Made by a program: the position numbers and the translations under genes. DNA of 64,000 nucleotides from Triops longicaudatus. Its lineage: Eukaryota; Arthropoda; Branchiopoda; Notostraca; Triopsidae. Position 1 is the stretch's first letter, and each line of letters opens with the position of its first letter. Where the stretch lies: positions 32,835 to 96,834 of the forward strand of contig JAGQDJ010000632.1 in assembly GCA_022885665.1 (NCBI GenBank). The letters are read 5' to 3'. Positions 12,001 to 23,090 of the stretch are shown here, piece after piece. The notes under the pieces are model-generated. The model saw only the letters and a list, made by a program, of their open reading frames with translations. It did not search any database and was not told the DNA's origin.

Positions 12001-12145
12001 GACGCAGACCACAACAGCAGCAGCGACAACAATAGTCAATCCCTTAAGTTGCGCCGTTTATCCTCATGCTCACAGCACATTGTACAAAAGTAAACTTCTC
12101 CCTCCCTCTGATCCCATCGATAGACTGTCAGCCATCGTGGTGTAA
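9065..12145 (+). CDS. XK-related protein (XKR-A), long-tailed
   Basis: A 1026-residue member of the XK/XKR family of multipass plasma-membrane proteins; several relatives (XKR8, XKR4, CED-8) expose phosphatidylserine as caspase-activated scramblases. The whole coding sequence is one exon, and the ATG at 9065 follows an in-frame stop at 9026. Family landmarks run in order over roughly residues 20-450: GLGLVWRYLKL, then PSLLLQASLIYQ, then GVHWCITLLW, then GLENAVMVSLW, all at helix positions conserved in XKRs. An unusual insert of about 45 residues (NIPKVSSPTTTTSLLDI) lies between two late helices. The cytoplasmic tail from about residue 450 is Ser/Pro/His-rich and low in complexity. It contains CxxC-x10-CxxC at residues 800-817 and a DSLD-S site at 882-886. 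Vertebrate XKRs are usually 370-650 residues, so the tail is exceptional. Scramblase activity is inferred from the family, not shown. Confidence 0.88.
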   Translation: MTMIAVTKDIENGPSYRPRHRTAGALLFLGHLLETIVQIFVCYHYFDGFPRWAGGLTAILLGAALIVNLASIVGVQQSLDFADRCFGQCLCYTMHLGGLGLVWRYLKLAMLYDYADLKEFALLRFIQVHLQTLPSLLLQASLIYQGQEDGWQWPNLPVTVIPMLLVGLQLISVTVTLVCSTIVLMPQHADYTQNYCHKTLINWCPPAITTLSSNKNKLLHAPAFWRDCEEGLPSSSSNAAPASDNSEGDCFTLPITTVKSFSLLACRLTAVAVFMMEFHVWTLIIFGVHWCITLLWLVVQDSPSEMDTATPVASLCRRVVVAYFLVFDWPSASYNASNALFPNRADETTTNIPKVSSPTTTTSLLDILVDHEGSPRTVAMAVYYGVVGLENAVMVSLWFKFASLKADDDHALLVRLGTLAFCVATYTIGIFCVLVSTKGCQSPNDKERPAAAGFFDLQGDVTSMQIEPPHDKQSYIRSNVKENPADASSLAVTQALVHQHQHLLPPLSQHLHNHSISPNHPPPPVPITYPYLLPNTNNNVLAPAYAATDLHWEEERVREDDESSNSRNTNTLDGALGSANGGSGLALGISPSPPVTPRRPNLGDPSTNASKLRLSRLPLQSTEYRDRTGSFTGSQSSFAGLASLARQNRPLSLYHKPRCSTPKKQRRRPKATLQPSQPMTSLSLSRQASSSDSLVTIPPRVVAHHSRTYKRYTKKRHQRRKRKMCPRSRPCHCRIFDQSEQVGFGLLVQEKKITRGDPAAASTLPATTVLGAKLSNNNHRSTVQTDDGLHHQGRQLRIFCASCLEAHDPLLTHCAQCRHNQVSTYKSQTLPSRHPASLAATDDVVMNGMKMARRYGVYNMDYPSDTELTAGLSRQSVVSSSDSLDSEATYTTWPPPHQTSTSNVLTSSRIPCETPSWSYVQSWLMNSGGTAATCTRQTHYDRHNHQPRSLRKRRQCNKTNSRVPPTKKTTKAPVSSVKATQTTTAAATTIVNPLSCAVYPHAHSTLYKSKLLPPSDPIDRLSAIVV

Positions 12146-14752
12146 TTATATGTATGTACCATAACGAGCTTATAATGGCATAATATACGATGTTCAACGT
12201 TAATGAAACCTTTGGTTCTTACTCTTTTCTTCGACCATAGCAAACCCTCATTTGCTGGATTTTCCAAGATTTTTTCCTTTACCTGACTTGATACTATCAG
12301 GCGAGGAAGAGGGCGAACGAAAAAAAAATTGAGCTTCTAGCTCATACCTGCTTGCAATAGGAACCGTTTTTTGCCTCCTTCCTTCTTCCTTAACCTTACT
12401 GCTACTTATTATGCAGCGCCAAGCTCCCTTAGTTAAAAGAACGCTTGATTCAGAAAAAGAATTCTTCCTAGGTTCCCTAAAATGCTGCTGCGATGATGTG
12501 AGTACATCAAGTGCCGTAGAAATGGACATCGAGCAATAAAAAGTGCCAAGGCGAAAAGGTACAAGAAAATCACCGACCTTGGGTTCTTGACACATTACAA
12601 GACCTCGCATTATTAAAATAAATTAATCATAAAAAGAAATAGTCTCTTGCCGAGTTCCTATTGCCCAGGTGGCGGTGATTACCGCAAGGGTAGCCCACCC
12701 GGAGGGATATTTTTCTGAAATAGTTTTCTTCAGAGACACTAAATAACAAATGTGTATCCCAAAGAAATTAATCCGAAAAATATTAAATAGGTCATTTATA
12801 TCAATTAAGTACTCGGTAAAAGAAAGTACTTTCGTCACAAACAGGTCCCGTTTCAATTGCATGGAACTTGTCTAACAATGAAAGAAGTTCGCAACGCAGG
12901 AGCCGGTTATCTGTTTGTGGTTATGAGAACCACCTACACGCAAATGTGCATAGCTAAGAAATAAGATTTTTTTCAAAGCCCGAGCCCTTTTCTACGCAGT
13001 TTCGTACGAAAAAGCTTTCACCTGTGCCGAAATGGTTACTTCTGACGATTCTTTAGGTAAAAATAAACAGGACGAGTTGTCGCTCCTCACGAATACGTTG
13101 CGCTTGAAATTTACGTGGTGCGTTCGTTGCAAGTTACAAAAATAGCCAACTAGCAATGTCACCATCAAACGAGATACACTTGGCCAATCAAATAACGCTC
13201 AAGTACTCACGTTTTTCTCGCACTTTATGAGACAGAAAAATGTTACGCGGAGCGTTGGTTTTCCGCTTTGGAGCGAGCCAATTAAAAAGAAAGAAAAATG
13301 AAAAGCCACATATTCATCGCTCTGTTACTTTCGGCTAGAGGTTTTCACACATAGAAGTGCTAAAGAATTACATTTCTTTTTTTTTCATCAGGGAAAAAAA
13401 TAAAACGGCAGCGGTTGTAATCAACAGGTAAAAGGTGGCCGCTCACTGTGCGTTCCTTTTCTTAAACGGTACTTTTCATCTAACGAATGCGAATCATTCT
13501 CTCGCTTACTGATGGAAGCACGAATTGGTTTCCCAAAGTAAACTTGGGCCAACATCCACATATTCACGCAAAAAAAGACCTAAGGGAACTTAAAAAGGGA
13601 CACGTAATCAAAGAAGGAGCCGTGGGAGTCTCTAGGCGCACTTTCTTGGTGACGCCTCGAGAAACTCGCCTTGGAATCAAAGGGGTTTGGCATTCATCGT
13701 AAACGCAGTGGGGTTCACCAAACGGCGGTCACGCTCCGTTAGTATTGTCGGCAATAATGACGATTAAAACGATGAAACTCCTTCCGGCAACCATTTACAG
13801 CAGCATTCAAACTTTGTAAACTCGACATGATTGTATGTGCTTATGCCTTTTACACCGCCAAGGCACTCTTCCTTTCTTCAACTATCCGGTGTAGGTCTCT
13901 TCACCATTCCACCGTGACGGAGACAAAACACTCATGCTGGCAATAACACAAGTTAAAACCTCAAACTGAAAATGGGATTGGTTCACAATTCCAAATCAGG
14001 AAGAACACAAATAGGCTGAAGGTACGGGTGGGTAGACAAAGAAATGTATGTTGTCAGCCTTCAGGGGCCGCACGTATATACGATGTCACAGGAAATATCA
14101 AAATAAAGGAAAATACAAGGCACAGACTACGTGTTCGCCGAGCAGCAGAAAAAACACATGAAGAGACCAATCAGCTCTTTTGGAAGAGTTAATCTTTGAG
14201 GTCGAAAAATCCTCTTGTACAGTATGTGGTTCGCCAGAATAAAGAAAAAAAAATGAAAAAAGTACAAGGCTTCGTCACGATTGTGTTGTTTAACCCTTTT
14301 GTGCGTCATTTATCTAAGGGAGAATATCAACTTGCATCTCGTTTTAGGGCGTTCGAAAACCGTGTCTTTTTCCGTTACTAGTACAATCAACTGATCAGGA
14401 CAGATTTCGCACTGTGAAAAAGGCACTTTTGTATTCTGGAAGGATAAATAATGTAACAATTCGAGTATTGGGGCATTATACTCTCAACTCACTTGGCACA
14501 ACATTCGTACTGCAAAGTATTAGTCCACAGAACAGTTAAATATTAACAGATTACGAATGAAGCGAGCATATTAAACTTGAACAAAGTCGTTATAATTCAC
14601 CCAAGCTGGAGTTCTGTCAAGGCATGGGTATCCTCGATAAAAACATACACAATGTAACAACCATAACAAGAATGCAAAGGAATGTTCATGCTATACAGGA
14701 CGGCGTTTTTGGTACAAATCTAAAATGTGCTGAGCTCATTTTCATCAAATAC
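12146..14752. other. intergenic between XKR-A and XKR-B 3' ends
   Basis: The two genes converge here. Candidate AATAAA signals for XKR-A occur near 12534 and 12614. The rest shows no conserved frame on either strand; short frames such as 13487-13702 and 14196-14381 have no recognisable content. Confidence 0.5.
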
Positions 14753-17230
14753 CTATAATTTTGTTTCGTGATGATTTTGCACACCCCGCGTAAAAGGCGA
14801 TTGGAATCTCGGTCTGGACGGCCGCAGAGGTGGGTACTGGTTAAATACTGGCTCGATGTAACTGGACGTCAAATCTGCTTCGTTTTCGTCTCCAGAATCG
14901 ACATCACCTGTGAAATGAAATACATACAAATTATCGCCTCTCTCTTTCAGTTTCACCTCATTTTTGCTTCTTGGAGAACTTACCATCACTTGAGTTAGTA
15001 GAATGAATGAAATGCTCAGTTTTAATTATCGCTTTACGCGATTTTGGCCGTTTATATTTAAATTCCCGGGGTAAGGTGTACGACCTGGGTAATGACACTT
15101 GACTGTCAATATCGGAAGGAATGCGATACGATTTGTACATGGCTGCCTTGGTGGCGGCGGGCAAATTGACATAAGACGTTTGTTCCCAGCCCAGCGTCTG
15201 TCGGTAACTATCGTAGTCTCCCAGCCCATCGGGATGGTACGATGTTCCGTACTTCCACCGCGAGTCTTGGTAATCGTATATCCGCGTTTTCTCCAAGTAA
15301 TGCGGAGACAGCAGGATTTCAGGTGTTTTGGACCGCGTTTTGCTTCGGTGAGCGCTGTGCGATCCGTAAGCCTGAAAGCCCAGCGGCTCCGCGCCGTAAT
15401 TGGGCCAGGGTTGTTTTTTGGCCGGTGGAATGGGTTGCCGCAACGTGCCCGACTCGCTGACATCGCTCGGCGGTGGTCGTTTGAGTTTTCCTTGCTTAAT
15501 TTCTTCTTCGATGACTCGCAACTCGGCCATTTGTTGCCGTTTTTTTTCTTGAAGCTTTTGCTGGATGTCAAAGCGAGAAGAAATGGAACCTTCGTTCTCG
15601 CTCGAACCCGAAGGGGGTAAAGGTCTTTTCCAAAACGGCGTTGCCCCTTTGCCACTGTTGGCGACTCCTGCCGTGGCGGAGCCATTCAAACCGCCAATGG
15701 AGGGCATGACGGGCACCGGTGGCGGAACGAAACTGGTAGGCTTCTTCTTTTTCCGCATCATCGCTGGGTTGAAGCGACAATTAAAAACGCCAGGGACCAA
15801 GGGCGGCCCATTTACCTCGCTGCTGTTGTTCGCATTACTTTTGGCAGCGGAACCATTGACATTGGGATTGTCGGGATCATGGGAATGTTTTTCGCCCGAG
15901 TCGAAATGGTTGCTAATCACGTAACTGGCGCCTGATTGTGCGTAATGTTCCCGACAAGAGCCAGTAGTGCAGGCTTGGCATTGGCTGGGAGGTAAAAAGC
16001 CGTTGGACGCGGCGGCGTAGGCGTAACTCAGCCGCTTTACGTGGAAATAGCGATAATAAAGGATCATGAACACGATCCCGGCCATGAAGGATAAGAAGGC
16101 CACGGCAATGGCCCAGTGGTGGTACCAAGGTTCTTTGCCATGGACGGCGATGACCCACACCGCGATTAAGAGTGTGTTTTCCAGAAACATGGTGACGTAG
16201 AAGGCGAACATTTTGATTCTTGGGTTAACGTGTTGGAGGTTGACGTAGCAGAAGACGTATATGACAGCAATGAGGGAACAATACGCGTCTTTCTTCAAGC
16301 GAGCCATCTTATCACCATGGAAGACATTGCGCGGGGAGATAAGCCAGAAGAACATGCTCATCCAGTGGAGACCTATGACCAGGAAGACCCAGTAACTGTA
16401 GACCGTGGCGTAGACCGTCAACGCTATCACGCGAGCGGTGACAGTACCCAATCGCCAAAAGAACTGGAAGATGACACCCAACCATGTAAGTACTAGCTTG
16501 TGGACGTTGGCACGGCGGACGTTCTTGTTGAAGGAGGCTAACGCCCAGCACACGCTGAACAGGGAAAAGAAGGTGGATACCACATTCAGATCCATAACCT
16601 CGGCCCGCGATGGCTTGAGCCAAATCAGGTACAGTTGTAACAGCAACATGGGTGCTGCTTCAATAAAGGCATGGACCAAACGGAGAATGCACAAATCTCG
16701 GACTTCCGTTTTGACCACCCGCAAATCCACGGGAATGAACAATTTGAAGTATCGCCAGAGGACCCCCAAGCCAATCATATGGACGAGGAAAATGCCACGG
16801 GAACGGCAACGGGAAACTTCAACACCTTCCCGAGGTCTCAGAGCCCATCGCACTGAGAGAGTTGTGCAGGTAATTAAGGACGACAGAATGAAGGTAAGAG
16901 CTAAGCCCACCCAGATATACTCTTCTTCTTCGAAAAGCGTATAAGTGGTGACCACATCGAATACCACATCGCAGAAGTAGGAGGCCATAGATATTATGTT
17001 AAATAGGATATCACAGAGCGGAAGAAATTCATGGGTCATTTTCGTGAGCAGGGAGTCCCTGGTATATTGCAGATTCGAAAACAGTTGAAGTAACTTGAGA
17101 CGTTCTTTGGTATGGGGTGCCAAGAAAACATGCGTTTTACAGAAGACCTACGAGGATACAGAAGGTTACAATTGTTTTCTAAGAATTATGAATTGCTTAC
17201 TGCTTTGAGCTGGGTAGATAAACAGAACAT
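14753..17230 (-). CDS. XK-related protein (XKR-B)
   Basis: A 782-residue XKR family membrane protein. Coding exons, 5' to 3' on the minus strand, are 17201-17230 (MFCLSTQLKA, phase 0), 14984-17147, and 14753-14907 (stop TAG). The introns are 53 bp and 76 bp with GT-AG ends. The start was chosen because the large exon has no ATG before conserved sequence but joins in phase to the 10-codon exon upstream; an acceptor at about 17242 implies a further 5' untranslated exon. Family landmarks: SYFCDVVFDVVTTYTLF in the first helices, GLGVLWRYFKL, EAAPMLLLQLYLIW, IGLHWMSMFFWLI and MFLENTLLIAVW. It is closest in feel to vertebrate XKR4/6/7. The tail from about residue 400 holds a Cys-rich CQACTTGSC stretch, a basic Gln-rich helix (about 535-560) and an acidic C-terminal exon. 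It may act as a phosphatidylserine scramblase; that is inference from the family. Confidence 0.9.
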
Positions 17231-17848
17231 CCGCCTTACACCTGTTGAAAACAACATTTGAGTTGGTGAGAGAACGCCAAATATACCCTCAAACTTACCC
17301 CATTTGTAGCTAGTAACTAAATTACTTGCACTGCATTAAAAATCCAAATTAAAAACACACTAATCGTAACGTTGAGACTCATTAATACTCATAACTGTTG
17401 ACCTTCGCTCGATTCGTACTTATGCTTACTTAAAGCGAAGGTTTTTAACACGCTTAATTTCAGTCAAAGGTCCATAGAGGCGTTTCCTACTCCTTACGCC
17501 ATCTCCTAGATAATGTATTTACTTACTCTGGAATTCTACATGGTGCTCGACCCTCTTTCTGCTTTTTAACTTGAACTCAGTGTACCAGGGTGGAGATCTG
17601 GGGGAGCCTTGGTGGCATTGGCCTTTGACTTTTCACAAACTCCGCCTTTTTTGCGACCCCAAACAACCGCCATAATCGTTGCTCAGCCGTAAGCGCGTGT
17701 TTTGTGAGACAATTATTACACTAGAAAAAATAAAGGTAGTCGCTAAGGAATGGACTGTTCTAGATAATATGATTACTTACATATTGTTTTGGGTATTATT
17801 AATCGACGTTTTCTTTTTGTAGTTCCGTTAAGAAGGAAAGTTTTCAGA
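17231..17848. promoter_or_regulatory. divergent promoter region between XKR-B and RAE1
   Basis: The start codons of XKR-B (minus) and RAE1 (plus) are 618 bp apart. Both genes appear to have 5' untranslated introns, with acceptors at about 17242 on minus and at 17821-17822 on plus, so the shared promoter is compact. A CCGCCAT core (about 17667-17673), like a YY1/Pho site, is visible; no TATA box is convincing. Confidence 0.4.
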
Positions 17849-19389
17849 ATGTTTGGAACTACCGGTTTTGGAGCTACAGCACCGTCGGCTTTTGGCGGCA
17901 TAGGAACATCTACCGTGGCGGCAGCGTCCACTGCAACCACAGCAAATCCAATGAAAGATTTTGAAGTGGTTTCACCTCCTGACGATTCAGTGTCTTGCTT
18001 ATCCTTCAGCCCTGCGACCATTCCACAGAATTTTCTTATTGCTGGAAGTTGGGATAACAATGTATAAAATATAGCTTTAATAAAGCTTCGTATACAAAAT
18101 ATTGGATCTCAATTTAGGTGAGATGTTGGGAAGTAGACAGCACTGGAAAAACGACACCTAAAGCTCAACAAACTATGGCGGGACCCATCTTGGATGTTGC
18201 TTGGAGTGACGTAAGCCATTGACGAATTTGATTTTGTCGCAGTAGTATTAGAAACTGAAATGTGACACATTGTTCTGTTATCCTCCGTAGGATGGTACCA
18301 AAGTTTTCATGGCCTCATGCGATAAAATGGTAAAAATGTGGGATCTGCAATCGGATCAAGCGGTGCAGGTCGCCCAACACGATGCTCCGGTCAAAACCTG
18401 CCATTGGGTCAAAGCACCCAACTACACTTGCCTAATGACCTCGTCGTGGGATAAGACCCTTCGCGTAAAAAGCAATGATCTAAACTTGGCTAAAACTCAA
18501 GGCATGCTTTGTTTTTATGTATTCAGTTCTGGGATACGCGGTCACCTAATCCGATGATGACAATCAACTTGCCGGAAAGAGCCTACTGTGCCGATGTTGT
18601 AAGTTAAAATGTGAAGCAAAATTCATGTTTTGAGGTTCATGCTTCATTTCCGCGTAGGACTATCCCATGGCTATTGTTGGCACTGCAGGAAGAAACCTTA
18701 TTGTCTATCAACTCGAAGAGAAACCGCAGGAGTTTAAGCGCATTGAATCCCCTTTGAAATACCAGCATAGATGCGTTTCAATCTTCAAAGATAAGAAGGG
18801 TGCTCCTACAGGTAAAGGCATTGATTGCTGTTCAAATATTTATGGGTCTTAATTTCTTAAAAGGATTCGCATTGGGAAGCGTGGAAGGCCGAGTCGCTAT
18901 CCATTACGTGAACCCTCAAAATCCGAAAGATAACTTTACGTTTAAGTGTCATCGTTCGAATGGTACAAATAATGGTTATCAAGACATTTTTGCTGTAAGT
19001 GCGACGGTTAATAGTATTCTTTAGCTCTGATTGATCGATTTTTCTGTATAATAGGTTAACGATATAAAGTTTCATCCCGTTCACGGAACTTTGGCGACGG
19101 TAGGATCAGATGGACGATTTAGCTTTTGGGATAAAGACGCTCGTACGAAATTGAAAACGTCTGAACAAATGGAACAACCCATAACGGCGTGTTGTTTCAA
19201 TCATGATGGACAAATCTTCGCTTATGCCGTCAGTTACGACTGGTCCAAGGTACTGCTAAAATTCCAGCGTTACAGTTATATTAGTGGAATTTTCGTATTT
19301 AGGGACACGAGTATTATAACCCTCAGAAAAAGAATTATATCTTTTTACACCCGTGTTTTGAAGAAATGAAGCCTCGTCAGAAGACGTAG
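17849..19389 (+). CDS. RAE1: RAE1 mRNA export factor, WD40 beta-propeller
   Basis: RAE1 (Gle2) is a seven-bladed WD40 protein that binds the GLEBS motif of NUP98 at the nuclear pore, supports poly(A) RNA export and also acts in mitosis. Eight coding exons: 17849-18061, 18118-18210, 18291-18464, 18527-18598, 18658-18811, 18864-18994, 19055-19249 and 19303-19389. All introns are GT-AG and 53-80 bp, and all phases agree, giving 372 residues (human 368). Diagnostic stretches are the N-terminal FEVVSPPDDSVSCLSFSP, then AGSWDNNVRCWEVD, SSWDKTLRFWDTRSPNPMM, ALGSVEGRVAIHYVNP, NPKDNFTFKCHR, and the C-terminal YAVSYDWSKGHEYYNP. The Ala/Thr/Gly-rich start (about residues 1-32) is slightly longer than in flies. 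An acceptor at 17821-17822 shows that the 5' untranslated region is spliced. It shares an upstream region with XKR-B on the other strand. Confidence 0.97.
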
Positions 19390-21270
19390 ATCAAGATTGT
19401 GTGTTAAAGTGAAGTAATTTCTTATTTTTGTTCTCCAAACTTGGCATCCTTGAATATACATCATTTGAAGTAAGTTTGAACGACTTTAATCTTTCCTTGC
19501 TCATCGTACGTAAAAAACGTACTTAGGACGTATTGAAAGTTGTGTGAACAATTTATTTGTCACATTTTTTCGGTGAAAGTTGTTTTTTCGACTAAAGAAT
19601 AGAGATAGAAAGTTTACTGGTACGACGTTTTAATTTGTTGGGATGAAAAAAAAAACTTTGTAGCGATCTTCTTGGGAAATAACGCACGGTCTGGTAGTAA
19701 GCGCGCGGGGAGGTTAGAAGCGGTGGGCTTGTCTATGCCGAAGTCGCTTGTAGTATGTTGGAAGCGTGTCTTCTATGACACTTACTGAACATTGATCGCT
19801 AGTTTCTTTAGGCTGATCTGCTCAGATTTAGTGTCTAGTTTACCGCCTCTATATACCTGGTACTCCCGCTGCCCACCTGGTCGCACGGTTGAGTTCCGAC
19901 CTTTATGTCCCAGGGGTAACTCTCGGGGTCTAGTCACTTTCTCTCGCGTAAGCTGTACTTTGGTAGTGCAGGGAAGGGGGGGAAAGCTTGACTGGGGTTC
20001 TTTCGGGTCCTAATTTCAGTTCCTACCGAGCTTCCATGAACAGGCCCTGTCCGAGACAGGTTGCCAGTTTTTCCCTTTTAATAAGTTTATTTAAATTTGT
20101 CTGCATTTAACTTTATTTGCAACAACAACCTAATAGCTATCAGTTCGTTCACAGGGGAGACAACGTGGGACGCTTTGTTCACGCAACTGCACGAGTTGAG
20201 TTTTTGAGTTGTGTCTTGCTTATTGACTTCATTTTTTTCAGTGTCTCATCGAAGTTCGATTTTGCATTTCGGGAGGTTTGTCAGAGGTACCAACTAATGT
20301 TTTATTCTGGTGGTATTGTTCAAGCCAGTTAGGCTAAGTACTAAGTTGGTTTCGCAAATGGGACGACCTTTTGTAGACAACGAGGACTATAACTAATGTT
20401 AGAAATACAATACACAGCAGGTTCTTTCGTCACGAATGTGACGCAAATCTTAATTTATGCCAATTGTCTCAGCAAGTAAACTAAAGTAAAATTCAACCAT
20501 TTTTTGAGTTCGCTTTTTCGGTTGAATCGCAGAAATGCGACAAAGTTTATTGGTGTATTACTTGCTTCATCTTCAAAGTTAGGTCTCGTGGTATTTATGC
20601 TAGTCATGAAAAAAAGTCTTCAGAATCTACATTAACTTTTGTAAAGCAGAATTGTGTGGAATGTGGTAGTCTCAAGCAGTTATGTTTAGATACCTTCCTC
20701 AATGTTGGATACCTGTTTCAGTAATGAGAGCAAATCCTTTCGGATAAGTAAATGTGTATTAATACTGTTTTTATATTTATTGTTTGTTCATTTTAAGAGG
20801 AAAGTTGTTATTCCGTATGCAAGTTCTTTTAGGATATTTTCTAAGGACTGCTGTCGTAAAATTGAACGTAAATTTTTAACGACTGAATAATAAGTGGCCT
20901 AGCAATTAATTTCTACATTCGTAAAATAGTAACTAGGATACTTAAGATGTTCTCTATGCCATAGCTTTTCTTACTCTTTACGTTTTAGCTGGAAAACTCG
21001 TTGTTACCAGGTTTGCCAAGTTATGGGACACACATGACGGCTATCACACGAGAAAATCGCCGTCTTTTAACTGAACAGGTTTTTTCCAAGTTCACAAGGG
21101 TACACTGGCCATGTTTAAAGCAGATTGCAAGATACACGTAAACACGCCAGGATGGAATATATTATTCGCGACTTAGTTAACAAATTTCCAGAAACTGGGA
21201 CGGGGGAGTAGACGACCCTAAAGTTGCATGCTGTGCATTCTAATGCAGGGAACCTTGCGGGTAATGCTTT

Positions 21271-21333
<63 letters not shown>

Positions 21334-23090
21334 NTTTTTTTTTTAAGAAGTCTGAAAAAAACGCATGCATATCCGGAAATGCATGGAAAGAACTAAAGCA
21401 TCTTTCGTAAAGCGCATGAGTAAAACTTAAACGTTTCCAGTTTTATCGATGTAAACAGGTCTACGCGTACTTTGAAATCACGTAAGTATTTAACACGAAA
21501 GCCACCTTAAGCTCAGGACGGAAACAATGAATTTTGAAAGAACAAAAAAGAAATACATAACGCGTGAAAAAATGTGGAAACACTGGAGCCATGGAAAGAC
21601 TCCGAGGGCTATTTCCAGCCTTTGTGGAAAAAATTTACAATAAAAGCAACGATTTTTACTGTTTCCAACACTTTCACACTTTTCAGATCATGTTTCACAT
21701 AAATCAGCATTATTTTATCACACACCAAAGCACAGTACGACTTCAAGTACAACTTCTCATAATCAATTTAACTATCGCAAAAGTGGTAAAGCATCTATAC
21801 TTCTGTATATATGTAATTAAGATAAAGTTAAATTGAATCGGTGTAGTTAGTGAGATTATTTGTTATTATTGGACGAGGAATCAAACAAACGATACAACTA
21901 CTTGAAGTGCGTTAAGTGAGGGTCTTACCGGCAACGCTAGATTACAAACGCCTTTCTGTCAGTGACGGAAAGGAGGGTTAATTTCGGCAAGCAGGCGTAG
22001 GGAGGCTCACTTGACGAACTAAGGATTTGTTAAAAGCAGGAAGTACATTTGGTAAGGGCGAACAAGGCCGGTTTCAATTTTTTTTCTTATTGCTTGTTTC
22101 CAAAGCCGGAAAACTTTGTCATTGGATCGGAGCTACGCGTCTGAGGAGTTGTTGTCTTCCCAAGCCTTTGCCAAGTATTTGGATCTAAAAATACGTGAGA
22201 GCTTTGTTAAAACTCTTCACCTTTCTTTTTTCGGTGGATAAGTTAAGATTGATCATTAACCCACATCCCCCTTTTTATCCTTCCTGTTTCACTTTTTTTC
22301 TTCTTTTCCATGTATATTGCTAATTGTACTTTCTTCCCGCAAAGTGGGAAAACTGATCATTTTCTCCCGCGAAGTCCACCCAGCCTGAAATTGCTTTTCC
22401 ACACCGGCTAGGTCGCTTTAAGTTGCTTTCTTGCATCGCCGAATGTGCGACTTTTCCCCAACCTTGTTTATTTACGACAGGTGACGGCTTCCGTACGTAT
22501 TCCTTTACCCCGGTTTGCTTCATGATAACGTAAACTCATGTCTAATTCTGACTCAGCTTCCACCAGCCCATGGTAGCCTAAATTTGTATGGCGGGGTACG
22601 CGCCAAACTTTTCGGTGGCACTCTGACGAGGAACAACCGAAGAATACTCCTCGGTGTGTGCGAGTTGCCTTCTCTCCCCAGAGAAAGCTTGCAGGAGTTG
22701 TGCATCTTCGCTAAGAGAGCAAGGAAGCCAGTCTGTGGTCGGCGTGTTACATACATGAGGCTGATAAAAAGTGTACAGTAAGTTGTGGTTTTCATTCAAG
22801 AAGAGAAAACCCTTCGTTAGTTAACGGTGAAAGAAAGCATTTTGTTATCTTTCAATTCCAGAACTCCTCATTTACATCTGGTTAGTCCAAGGGTGCCTTG
22901 TAGACTCTGAGTCTGTGTTCATCTCCTGAACAGCCTAGTGTTTAACACCGTGCTGGGACTCTTATTCTACAAGTGATGTGGTTCCCGAAGTGACAGAACC
23001 TTGAGAACAGCACGAAAAAGCTTTACACTAAAAGAAAATCACAACTGAAGTGCCCAGCTAATTCACGAAAATCATTGAAGAGCCTCGAAG
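19390..23090. other. intergenic between RAE1 and FHOD, probable 5' region of FHOD
   Basis: No conserved coding sequence seen. A GC-richer patch (about 19680-20060) could be promoter or untranslated exon for the downstream gene, but no splice chain can be shown. The stretch holds a T-run of 71 positions containing one ambiguous base. Short frames at 20117-20332, 21564-21836 and 22515-22781 have no recognisable content. Confidence 0.4.
21274..21344. repeat. poly-T run containing an N
   Basis: Seventy T with a single N at 21334. The ambiguous base shows that read data disagreed about this homopolymer, which matters for judging the far longer T-run at 31933. Confidence 0.95.

Noticed and set aside
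15026..15685. Open frames of 170-220 codons overlapping XKR-B on both strands
   Set aside because: They are shadow frames of the XKR-B tail, biased by its codon composition, with no domain resemblance.
17121..17123. XKR-B starting at 17123
   Set aside because: The codon there is TTG. An in-phase upstream exon (17201-17230) supplies a real ATG.
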